DNA of 64,000 bases, taken from positions 12,882,501 through 12,946,500 of the forward strand of contig NC_062237.1 of NCBI RefSeq assembly GCF_905475465.1, given 5' to 3'. Shown here piece by piece: positions 38,701 through 47,792 of the stretch; positions within the stretch are counted from its first letter, which is position 1, and every line of letters begins with the position of its first letter. This DNA is from Pieris napi. Taxonomy: Eukaryota; Arthropoda; Insecta; Lepidoptera; Pieridae. The notes beneath the pieces were generated by a model, which was not told where the DNA came from, did not search any database, and saw nothing but the letters and a program-made list of their open reading frames with translations. Made by a program: the position numbers and the translations under genes.

Positions 38701-41700
38701 CTTGATGAATATACATATAGTACCACGAACAATTTATTTAACAAGGGTAAGATATATTCTTATCTTATAAATTGTTCATATTTATGACAGACTAAATTAA
38801 CATTAGGTTATGACTTGACTGTGAAATCCAATATTAATATTAATAATTTTTGTCAAAATAAATTTTAGCATTAACTTGACTGAGCTGATCTCAAGTTACA
38901 ATCTCACCTTAAGCTGTCAAATATGTATGTCATACTTCATTAAAAACAATGCTTTGACAGCCCGACAGACAGAAACTAAATTTAAGTTTGATTCTTGTTC
39001 TAAATTATGGACCCTTCCTGTATTGGTTCAATGTACTGTAATGTTGTAACTTACATAATTTAATTTCTCAGAAACCAAATATGGACGGACACCATTACTA
39101 TGATCTTTATTAATGGTTATTCTTTTTTAGTTATTTTTAAATCGTCTTAAGTATTTCTTCACCATTACTTAAAAAAGTTACAGCCAATAAACTCTGTTAA
39201 GTAGTTCTTGTACTTGTCAGAAAAAAAAATATTTTTACAGACAATGATTATTATTATTGTATCATTCCAGCACGGTGAAAGTCTCCACAACTTAGTGGGA
39301 CGTATAGGCGGTGACAGCGAGTTGTCAACCCGAGGAAAGCAATACGCCAGTGCACTAGCCACTTATATAGACCAGCAAAATATCCCCGGTCTACGCGTTT
39401 GGACATCCTGGATGAAGAGAGCCATACAAACGGTGAAGGATGTCCGAGCACCACAGGAAAGGTGGAAGGCCCTTAATGAGATTGATGCGGTAATTATCAA
39501 TCCCTTATAAATAATTGTTTAAAAGTAAATTAATGTATGTTTCCCTAGGTTTATATAAGCCCATATCTCAAAACTACTGAACCGATTTTCATGAAAATTT
39601 GAAAGTTTCTTAAATTGTAAAGATTACAATATTACAGACGTGAAACTCATAACCTCCTGTTTTGAAGTCGATTAAGATTGCGAACTTGATAGTATTTTTG
39701 TATATTGTTTACCAGGGGATATGCGAAGAAATGACCTATGCGGAGATACAACAAAAGTACCCGTCAGATTTTAATTCCCGGGATGCGAACAAGTTCGCCT
39801 ACCGGTACCCTCGAGGGGAGAGCTACGAAGACCTGGTAGCACGGCTGGAGCCGGTCATCATGGAGCTGGAGAGGCAAGGGAATGTACTGGTGGTGTCCCA
39901 CCAGGCCGTCATGAGGTGCCTCCTGGCCTACTTCCTGGATAAGTCTGCTGGTGAGAGAATTTGTTTAGCAAGACAATCTACTGAATTAGACAAACAATAA
40001 TATATAATCGGTCTTACTAATAAAGATTTATGCACATCGTATAAGCCTGTTATAAGAAAAATGTTACTAATAATTCCTGAATTGACAAGGTTGATGTATA
40101 CTGCTGTTATAACAAGTGTCTGGTTTGTATGAAGACTTGTACAATGCTTATACAACGCAGAGGCCTAGTTTAACGGGTGTATAAGGCAAAAATTGCGTAA
40201 TTTTATCTGATTTCGCGTTTGACAGCATTTTTTTACTGTTTAGTTCAAGGAAAGATTTAAGTTAGTAGGTATTTGTGTTTGTTGAAAATAGATTTTATAG
40301 ATCAAATGGAAGATTTAGATAATATTGATATGCAGCTAATACATACGATTGAACATTTGCCGCCTCCAAGGAAAGTCTAAACATACCAAACTCGGTGCAA
40401 TCCGTTATTACTTTCGCATGGCGATTTCAAAACAAAATACCGCTTTTCAAAGAAGTATGTTATGAAGATCTGTGACATAGTGCGAGCTGATGTCGAAAAG
40501 AGTAATAATGGTGGAGGGTTTCCCATTTAGGTGTCTTCTTCATGGCTTCTCAGTGTCATTAGAAAATGCCAAATTATATATAGTAGCACTGGCAATCCTC
40601 CACAATATTGCTATTGATATCAAAGAAGACCTGGATGTTACGTATGATGACACTGAGAATGCTCCAGAACTGGCTGAACAAGCTGCTAGAGCTGCTTTTA
40701 TTGAAACATATTTTTAAGGCTGTTTTATTTACATAGGTGTGGATAGTCAAAGACTTGAAATAAATAAAAAGTTATATTTCATTTAAAACATGGTTTTTTT
40801 TTTTTTATAAGTATATAATTATTATTCATTTAATTGCTGCTGTAACAATTTGAGCCTTAGAAGATGCTCCTGTCTAGCCCTTTCGTGAGCTTCGGCAAGT
40901 TGCTTCTGTTTGAGCTCATGTGTTTCAGCCATCTGCCTTTGTTTTGTTTCGTGCTCTTCCTGGAAACACTGGAACACTACTGTGTTGCGGAGTTTGGCAC
41001 TTTCCACTATTTGAGATGCCTAAAAAATTTAAGTATGATCGTTGAGGGGTTTTGAATGAAATATTCCTTTCTCTATCACATTGATACTAACCTCTTCTAA
41101 CTTTTGTACTGCAGAACGCGGCTTTTTATGTAAAATTCTAGTCCTCTTTGTCTGAGGTTTTGGAGTTTCTATTAGCTGCAAATAATAAAATGTTATTAGT
41201 ATATTAAGTAAATGTGTATATAATTGCTTTGGTTGATAAAATAAATACAACTTACATTAGAATTATGAGTTGTATCAGAATTATTAAATCAAACGTCAAT
41301 CAAACACGGCGGGTTGCCAGGGTAACAATAAATAAGGGTCGTTTTGTTATTCAACCAATACACATCGATTATTGGTCAAAGAGGTGTTTATGCCCTGTAC
41401 AAGCTCTATTCACTGAATTACTATCACCTTGTCATAACGCATGTATAGTGATTTTTTATTAGTAAGACCGAATATAATTAACGGAATTTAGTTGGAATAA
41501 TATATTTATTGATTAGTGATTTTTTTTTTATTTTAATAATTTGTGGGTACCCACAGATCATGTGAATTTCTTAATTTTTGATAATAAGTTTCTTTAAGTG
41601 GTTGGGCATCAAAACTTGAATGTTTTTCTTTTAAATATTTAATTATATATTATTTTTAACATTATTAATTAATTTACATACCATTATTTTCAGATGAGCT

Positions 41701-44646
41701 CCCATATCTTCATGTGCCATTGCACACAGTGATAAAACTGACACCGGTAGCCTACGGCTGTCGGGAAGAACATATTAAATTGTCCGTCGATGCCGTAGAC
41801 ACACATCGGCCGAAACCATCTGTACGTATTAAAGTCTTTAAAAATTCTAGTAAGCCAAATTATAGATAATTCTTTAGTTTTTTTTATAAAAATAAATTGC
41901 ATCTGTCTTATTTTTACTATATTTAAAAATATAATTTATAATAAAATATCTAATAACAAAATTTACATTTATCTATAACATAGGGAGTGTTCAAGTATTA
42001 CGTCACGGATTTTTGGAGCTTATTGACCCCGCCCCCATGTAACGCGCCGTAACGTTTTTCTGTACTCAATAGTAAAACGTTTCGTGACCACCTAGTGACT
42101 CTTTATACCTAAAAGTTACCATTATGTGGTGTTAAGTACTGGAAAGTCGAAAATAATATTAACAATAAGGCGTAATTCAATCCCCGCCCCGCATCGTACT
42201 TTACACAAAGACCCCTCCCCCCCAAATTCGTTACGTAATACTTGAACGCTCCCATATCTAGAATTAATAAATATTCTTGAGTTAGCGACTGGCAGTTCAA
42301 AATTTTATGCATTAATATTTTACCCTAAATAAATAGAATAATGTCTAACAGGAAAAAGAAGAAACGGACGGCAATGGAAAAGTACGCAATTTGTGAATGT
42401 TACCTAAATTTAATTCTCTAAGATAATCCATTAAAATACAAAAGTTTATTATAATTACCATATAAAACCTACAAGAAATAGTTGACTTACGTCTATGTAT
42501 CTTTGATTTATATACTGGTGTATAATCTTTATGTATCAATAGCTTCAATCCAAGATTATTATTTTATTGAGACATTTTATCATATATTAATATTATGTTG
42601 CATTGGTTGACTGATTTTTTTATAAAACTACCCCAAAACCCAGAAAAAGTGGGAAGGTTAACCTTAAAACTAACAAAAAAAATTACATGCGTAACACGCC
42701 GTCGTTCTTATTTTCTATCCCCTAGTATATATCGATTACTGCGCATTAATGATAATGTATTATTTAATAAAAAAAAGTGTGCGTGTACTTATGTACGCGC
42801 GTAAGAAGTTCTACTTCTTTGGCATTATTAAAAATAGTTTTCGGTTTCATTCAAATAATTAATTACAATTAAATAATCAAGGACTGGAAAAGGTGTCATT
42901 ATAATCAATAAAGTTCAGTTTACATTTGAAAAATTAAATAAATATTTAGTATTATTCTCTTACATTAAGTGTAAATTCTATTATCATTCGAATGTTGTTT
43001 TAAAATTATGTCCAATGCCGTAGCACCTTCCGTGGGCAACTTCATTCTGTTAATTTTGTGTCACGGTGCGCGCGCATCGTAAAATTTCACTCTCATAAAT
43101 TTTTCATAACGCGCCTAAAGAAGTATAACTTCAAAAAACATTTTGTTTCTACGTATTCTCGGGGCATTAAATTTTTGGTAACATTTACTGAAACATAGCA
43201 ATAGCATAGCGGTTATAGGTATAGGTGAAGCGGGGCCTGTCAAAAGTTAAGTTTTTCAAAAAATTCTATGGGAGCGGTTTGGTTTGACTGGGATTGCACA
43301 AATTGCTTGTGGTTTTGGTCAGGTTTTTTTTTAGATTCAGTTTTGCATATTGGGTTGGATTTATGTTGTCATTGAATGTTTTTAGTTTTAGTCCCAAAAT
43401 CTATTAGCACATTAAAGAGTGGACTGAGCGGCAAAATTTGTTTAATAATCATAAACGTCAAGTATGATAATTTTAGCTTATTCACAAACATGCTAAGTCT
43501 CTCATAAGCACTGAATGTTCTGTCCTCATTGACCAATAAAATAAATCAGTGGCGATACAACCTTTTTATGTCTGGGCCTCAGATTTCTGTATCTGTTTCA
43601 TGATCATTTATTAATCTAATAGGCAAGCAGGTGGTCAGCCTTCTATGCCTTACACACGCAGGCGACTTTTTGTATCTAAGGCAAGCCGGTTTCCTTACGA
43701 TATTTTCCTTCACCGCTCGAGCGAATGTTAAATGCGCACATAGAAAGAAATTCCATTGGTGCACAGCCGGAAATCGAACCAACGACCTCAGGGATGAGAG
43801 ACGCACGCCGAAGCCACTAGGCCAACACTGCTCCATTGACCTATAGAACTTTTACAAATACCGCATTTCTCAGTCCGCTCTTGACTAGTTTGCATATACA
43901 GTGGAATCTCGATAACTCGAATGTCAAGGGAACGGCACAAAAATTTGAGATAACGAGTTTTCGACTTATCGCGATTTCTAAGTGTATTTTTCGATTTGTA
44001 GAATCGAATTTGAATAACAATTCAACTTAAGTTTTGTAGTACATATTTTATTATAATTGTATTCATTCATTGCACGTGTTCAAAACAAAAACAACATATT
44101 AGAAGCCCCAAACCCGAACATTCATTTTGGATTTTATAGCTATTATTTCGGGGAATCCCATTCGTCATTATATTTTACTAACTACGACTTACAGTCCTTT
44201 TTGAAATTCGAGTTATAGAGTTTAAATATGTATTATCAATATCGTAGAGAAATAACATTTTGTTCGAATTACAAAGTCTAAATAATTCGAGATATATATG
44301 GCATTTTCTTTACGATCGATTTACTGAGGATTACGACTTAACGAGGTTCGAGTTATCGAGATTCCACTGTGTATATATATATATATATGTTTTCCTATGT
44401 ATAAAATAGAATATGCAGGGTTATTTTAAAACTTCCTAGATCTCTAGTTTAATATGTCAAATCTAAAAAATAGACCATTCTATGATGGGTACGGTCATCC
44501 CGGTCTCCCTCTTTATACGCCCATGATTGAGAGAGACAAAACTATTTTTTATTTTACAGGTGATACCTGCTCCGCCCATTAAGTCGCCAGTTCCACCTGT
44601 ACTCAACGGTGAAGCAAATGGAGATAACAAAGAGGATCAACACTAG
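23671..44646 (+). CDS. Pfrx: 6-phosphofructo-2-kinase/fructose-2,6-bisphosphatase
   Basis: Bifunctional cytosolic enzyme that makes and breaks fructose-2,6-bisphosphate, the activator of phosphofructokinase-1. Exons are alternative first 23671-23743 or 36394-36457, then 37340-37465, 37632-37792, 38003-38137, 38486-38746, 39271-39489, 39716-39950, 41694-41821, microexon 42352-42381 and 44560-44646. All junction phases agree, giving about 484 or 481 residues with the microexon. In the proximal form the kinase Walker A GLPARGKT lies at residues 38-45. The phosphatase half has RHGES, split across exons, with its histidine at 250. Glutamate in GICEEMTY is near 326, and the second histidine in SHQAVMR is at 384; these match the catalytic residues of the rat liver enzyme. 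The proline-rich C-terminal tail VIPAPPIKSPVPP is species-variable and may be regulatory. Introns contain many transposon relics. Confidence 0.97.
26534..27029 (+). mobile_element. Non-autonomous Helitron-like element, copy 2
   Basis: TCTATATATATAAAAGAAAG start preceded by A and CCACTAG end followed by T, collinear with 3751-4300. It lies in the long first PFKFB intron. Confidence 0.7.
27242..27505 (-). mobile_element. SINE copy 2 (inverted)
   Basis: Reads on the minus strand with the same core as 18763-19055: GTGAACGG-type block, GATGTTTTCCTTC complement, and the CACTGATTTATTT end. The tRNA-like head is degraded. Confidence 0.65.
28880..29130 (+). repeat. Probable Helitron-family fragment
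   Basis: ATATATAAAATTCTCGTGTCACAATGTTC...CTCCGAAACGGCTCAACCGATTCTTATGAA is a pattern I recognise as a common lepidopteran interspersed repeat. Ends are not resolved here, and the open frame inside it is not a host gene. Confidence 0.4.
30118..33128. repeat. Inverted pair sharing GGGGGTCTAGCCA ends
   Basis: The left block (CCTGGGGGTCTAGCCATATTGG, then a GTCGAAAAG and CTACATACACTAC block) is mirrored at 33060-33125 by CTTGGCTAGACCCCCTGTACC after GACTTTCTACATACACTACTG. Either they are the inverted termini of one 3-kb non-coding element or two separate relics of one family facing each other. No transposase frame exists between them. Confidence 0.4.
33588..33700 (-). repeat. Helitron 3'-end fragment (inverted)
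   Basis: CTAGCTGGCCTGGCGAACATCGTACCGCC is the inverse of the GGCGG...GTTAGCCAGGTCAGCTAG end of the element at 3751-4300. It is followed by TTCTGCTATTCGGGAC, which matches that element's 5' part, so it is internally deleted. Confidence 0.45.
34560..35262 (+). mobile_element. RTE-like LINE tail interrupted by a second LINE-like 3' end
   Basis: 34560-34850 matches the 6057-6300 copy (GAGTGTTCAGAGGAGTTTTT, GCGGCCCACTGAAATATTTC, CATGGGCGGCGGTATCAC). The match resumes at 35214 with CGGATGAGCCTCCTGTCCGTTTGCC. The block between, about 34865-35212, ends in (AATA)n, the tail of a different non-LTR element inserted into the first. Its 78-codon open frame (ending FRVYLEGIRG) is presumably the C-terminal coding remnant of that element. 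Confidence 0.65.
36394..36457 (+). CDS. Pfrx: PFKFB proximal alternative first coding exon
   Basis: ATGGATCTAGAC... encodes MDLDEKRVEGWKYLNKQFFG and ends in phase 1 at a GTTAGT donor, 882 nt before the shared exon 37340. It offers an N-terminus unrelated to the distal one, so the two promoters would give isoforms differing only ahead of the kinase domain. Confidence 0.8.
40009..41470. mobile_element. PIF/Harbinger relic with two converging gene remnants
   Basis: Terminal inverted repeats CGGTCTTACTAATAAA (40009) and TTTATTAGTAAGACCG (ending 41470) are flanked by AAT on each side. The plus strand keeps an N-terminal fragment starting ATG at 40306 (MEDLDNIDMQ..., 24 codons) and the C-terminal end of a HARBI1-like transposase at about 40540-40717. 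That end includes VALAILHNIAID and an acidic tail. The middle, including the DDE core, is deleted. The minus strand carries the end of the companion DNA-binding protein. This is a non-autonomous deletion derivative. Confidence 0.75.
40822..41177 (-). pseudogene. Harbinger companion (Myb/trihelix-like) protein, C-terminal exons
   Basis: On the minus strand, an upstream exon (about 41177-41092) reads LIETPKPQTKRTRILHKKPR and on. After a short intron, exon 41022-40822 reads ASQIVESAKLRNTVV followed by a long charged coiled coil rich in E, Q and H, ending LLQQQLNE. Two-gene Harbinger elements carry such a companion protein with a C-terminal helix. The Myb-like DNA-binding N-terminus is not visible, so it is broken. 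Confidence 0.5.
41983..42253. mobile_element. 271-bp MITE with ATA duplication
   Basis: GGGAGTGTTCAAGTATTACGTCAC at the left and GTTACGTAATACTTGAACGCTCCC at the right are inverted; ATA flanks both sides. It lies in PFKFB intron 8, about 100 nt before the microexon. The ends are related to the 96-bp element at 14273. Confidence 0.75.
42352..42381 (+). CDS. Pfrx: PFKFB 30-nt microexon
   Basis: AACAG precedes an exactly 30-nt block coding EKEETDGNGK, followed by GTACGC. Both flanking exons are phase 0, so inclusion or skipping keeps the frame and adds an acidic decapeptide between RPKPS and VIPAPP. This is inferred: no transcript evidence. Confidence 0.6.
42795..43136 (+). mobile_element. MITE family member, copy 1
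   Basis: Ends AAGAAGTTCTACTTCTTTGGC (left) and GCGCCTAAAGAAGTATAACTTC (right) are imperfect inverted repeats, each also partly self-complementary. An inverted relative at 60305-60630 shares nearly the whole internal sequence, including CGGTGCGCGCGCATCG and CATTAAGTGTAAATTCTAT blocks. It lies in PFKFB intron 9. Confidence 0.65.
43543..43833 (-). mobile_element. SINE copy 3 (inverted)
   Basis: On the minus strand it begins with a tRNA-like GTTGGCCTAGTGGCTTCGGCG head and a B-box-like GGTTCGATTTCC, then the family core, ending CCACTGATTTATT. It lies in PFKFB intron 9. Confidence 0.7.
43899..44369. mobile_element. pogo/Tigger-like non-autonomous element
   Basis: CAGTGGAATCTCGATAACTCGA at the left and TCGAGTTATCGAGATTCCACTG at the right are perfect inverted repeats of about 22 bp. 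This terminal sequence style is typical of pogo/Tigger elements. No transposase remains. Flanks are TA-rich, so a TA duplication cannot be proven. It lies in PFKFB intron 9, 190 nt before the last exon. Confidence 0.7.
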
Positions 44647-44976
44647 ATGGCATGCTAATTTGAAAAACATGATACCTATCTTGTCAAGGACATATGCAAT
44701 TTTCGCTGTGGACTATTTAATTATGTGAAATACAAATTCATTTAGGAAATTGTACTTTGATTTAGCTATTCAATGGGTAAGTTGCAGAAACGAGACTTAC
44801 CGCCACGTCTGACACCTGTCAAAAATGTATTGGATTTTGACATTCTCCCGTAGAACTAAGACTAGTTCTTGCTAATTCTCGTTTCTGAATGTCCCACTTA
44901 GGTAGGTAAATAAACAAAAAACATTTTAGGTAAAAACCCAATATACAGGAACTAATTTTTTTTTTTTAAAATTCAG

Positions 44977-44982
44977 AATAAA
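44977..44982 (+). terminator. Candidate PFKFB poly(A) signal
   Basis: First AATAAA after the PFKFB stop (331 nt downstream). Other AATAAA motifs occur at 45229 and around 45667, so the true end is unknown. Confidence 0.35.
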
Positions 44983-47752
44983 GTACTGTAACTAATGTAG
45001 ATAGCAAGTTTTAAAAATTTCATAAGTTGATCCGAATAAAATTTGAGTAAAGTGTAATCTAAAATAGTTTAAAAAATGTTATTTATTTTAAACATGTTTC
45101 ATAAAAAAAAATTCTTTGAGTAAGTTTAACATTTCCAGCACTTAGGGTACTCATTCCAGAAGGTGCTAAAATTCACGCAGTTTAGAACATTTTGTTCTCA
45201 TTTAGCAAACAATCCTTGGTATGTTCAGAATAAACCTCATTAAGAGCTTTAAATCTGCGCTAAAAGACAAATTGTTTTTAGCCTTAACTAACAAATGTAT
45301 TTTTGGAACGGACCGTATGGCGTGTAAGAACTTAGATATGACATCCACCATAGATAATACTTTTGTTTTTATTAAAGCCGATATTGAATATATGGTATTG
45401 CCATGATATTAAATATATAATCTTCTATGTGATATTGTGTTTTATGTCACAATCATTTTCTATAAGTTGCCTCATTTGTTTGTTACTGCAATTTCTTTTT
45501 AATTAAAACCAAGCTATTGTACAATGTTTTTATATATTAAAACCTTTTTATTTCAATATTAAAATTGTATTGTCTCTGGTATTCAGGTCATTCATAGAAT
45601 GAAGAATGAGACTGATGTTAAGTGAGCGTATTTTTAAGTCATGTAAAATACGATGCCGTGATAAAAATAAAACATGAAATTTAATTTCATATTGTTCATT
45701 GTAATTAATTATAGTGCGGAGTCACTGTATCAAAAGTAGGAAAAATTTAGTTGTATTCTATATAACAACAACGCCATCTGTGAGTTTAATGAAGAACTCT
45801 GGTATACAAATAACTTTCTATTTGGTTTTAGGTTGACCTGTTTAATTTTAAGAATACATTATTGAGATTACTTAGTAATAAAACTTGGTATGAAATACTA
45901 ATTAGATATTTTTTTGTGCAATTCCAAAGATTTCGTAATTGTATTACAGATTTTAAGTTTGATTTCTTTGTACATAGTGACTCCACCATTGTATATTTTT
46001 ATAAAAATCTCACTTGTCTATACTTCTGTAACCATTTTGTTTATATTATTTTAATAAGGGGTTTTTACAAACTGGCTATATGTTAACTGTAAAATAATTA
46101 TAGTAAATGTTTATTTAATATTTAAATATAAGTTTATGTTAAGGAATGAGATGTTTTAATTTTTCCCTTGCATCATCTTGCATTAACCCTTTTCAATTTT
46201 ATTTACCGTTTGAATCCTTGTAATAAAAACATTAATTTTTTTTACTATTGCAATATCTTAAATTCTCGTTCTCAAGATTCAAATCCTCGAATTAATGGGT
46301 ACAAAAACGGAAATTTAACAAATATTATAATATAATATACTTATTCTATTCTTTTATAATTTTCTTTAAAAAAAAATTAATGGACCGCAATATAAAAAAA
46401 TGCGTGCGTACAAAGTAGTACATGGCACAAGTGAAATTATTTGGCAAACTAATTTTTAAGTCTTGTTCATATTTATACAAATCTAAAACTTCAGATTTAC
46501 GAGACTTAGAGGGAGGGAAAAAGGATGATAAGTTAGGAATTTCATTGTCATTAAAATGTTAAGTGTCGAAAATTAATACAAATTTACGAAATTTTAATGT
46601 TAAAAATAGAATTTCTATCAGGTAATTCGCCCTTCTCACTCTCTCTCAATCGCTCTCTCCCTTTTCTTCGACAGAAACGCTAAACATCTTCGTGACGTTT
46701 CCGTAAAAATTTACCCTGATGCGCCTAAAGAAGTTTCAATTTAAAAAGTGGAAAGCTTTATTGTTTATCACTTGAGTACTCTACTTTCAGTCTGAATTCC
46801 GTAAGGATTAGGAAGTTGTCTACCGACAAAACCTAAAACAACTTAAATGTATCAAATTTTTCATTATATAATAAATAAAGTTCTTGAGCTAAACTGAAAT
46901 CGGTCCCGCTATAAAAGTTAAAGGCGGGTAAAATCTTGCAACACAAACCATTTATGTCTATAAAATGTTATAGATTGTTTAAACGCTTATAGATTGACCC
47001 AAATTTATTCTTCGGGAATATAGGTCATTTATATTCAATAGTGGATAAATCATACATACGTTATCATTATAGGTATGTACATTTTGTGCGTCAGCAGTCC
47101 GCAAGCCTACCTTTAGTATATAGGCTAGCATTGAACGAGTAATCAATAGTCCGCGTATGTATAATCTCGTTGAACCGGGTTTCAATAACGTTTCATAAAC
47201 TGTTTTCTATATAGCTGAAGTTTTTTGTTTCAATCTTATTTACTGTAACTGACAACAAACCCTAAATATATCATACAACATGCCTTTTTTAAAAAGCTAG
47301 AAATCTTAATTTTAATTATTGTTCTGGCTTTTTTATAAAATGTATAACCTGTAAAATAAAGTAACGCACAAGAATATAACTACGGTTTGTCTAAATTTAT
47401 TAAAGTATTAAAATGCGTTATTAAGTATAATAATATTATAATTATTTATTATAAAAATAGATATCGATTTTCTTATTGATTGTCTGTCGTAGATCATTGA
47501 GTATCTGTCAGAATTTATAACTCAACAGCTGGCACTGACGTTTCAAACTTAGATATCAATTTTCAGGGGTCGTAGAAACAAGGGTCAAATTGAAATAAAT
47601 GTGATTTAAATCTCACTTAATATTCTGTTCAATTTTATTTACAATCTTATGGAAACTTAAGTATGTCTTACAAGTGGAGAATATCGTAAATTTGGCTACC
47701 TAGTAGTAGTCAACGTATTCGTTAAGTGACAAAATTATTATACAATAACACG
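44983..47752. other. Intergenic region between PFKFB and chiffon
   Basis: No gene recognised. A 61-codon frame at 45221 (RINLIKSFKSALKDKLF) hints at a LINE C-terminus but is isolated. Positions 46441-46490 repeat 6001-6047 (AATTTTTAAGTCTTGTTCATATTTATAC), a short dispersed repeat. The chiffon promoter should lie just before 47753. Confidence 0.4.
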
Positions 47753-47792
47753 ATGGTTTCGACGGCGCTGCTTCAAGAAAAGTATAACAAAA
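47753..47792 (+). CDS. chif: Chiffon first coding exon (proposed)
   Basis: ATGGTTTCGACGGCG... encodes MVSTALLQEKYNK and ends phase 1 at GTGCGT. The 74-nt intron then reaches TTGTTACAG, and the next exon starts in the right phase to read IRNNFCFYLDIQ. The exon is chosen because the following frame has no in-frame start before the motif. A different upstream exon could replace it. Confidence 0.5.

Larger units (their letters stand above)
39951..41693. other. Pfrx: PFKFB intron 7, hosting a Harbinger relic
   Basis: The intron between the exon ending in DKSA and the exon beginning DELPY is almost entirely filled by the transposon described at 40009-41470. The splice junctions are undisturbed, since the element lies 58 nt beyond the donor and 223 nt before the acceptor. 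Confidence 0.7.

Noticed and set aside
45221..45406. 61-codon frame after PFKFB as a gene
   Set aside because: It resembles a LINE C-terminus (FKSALKDKLF) but is isolated and short; may be 3' UTR.
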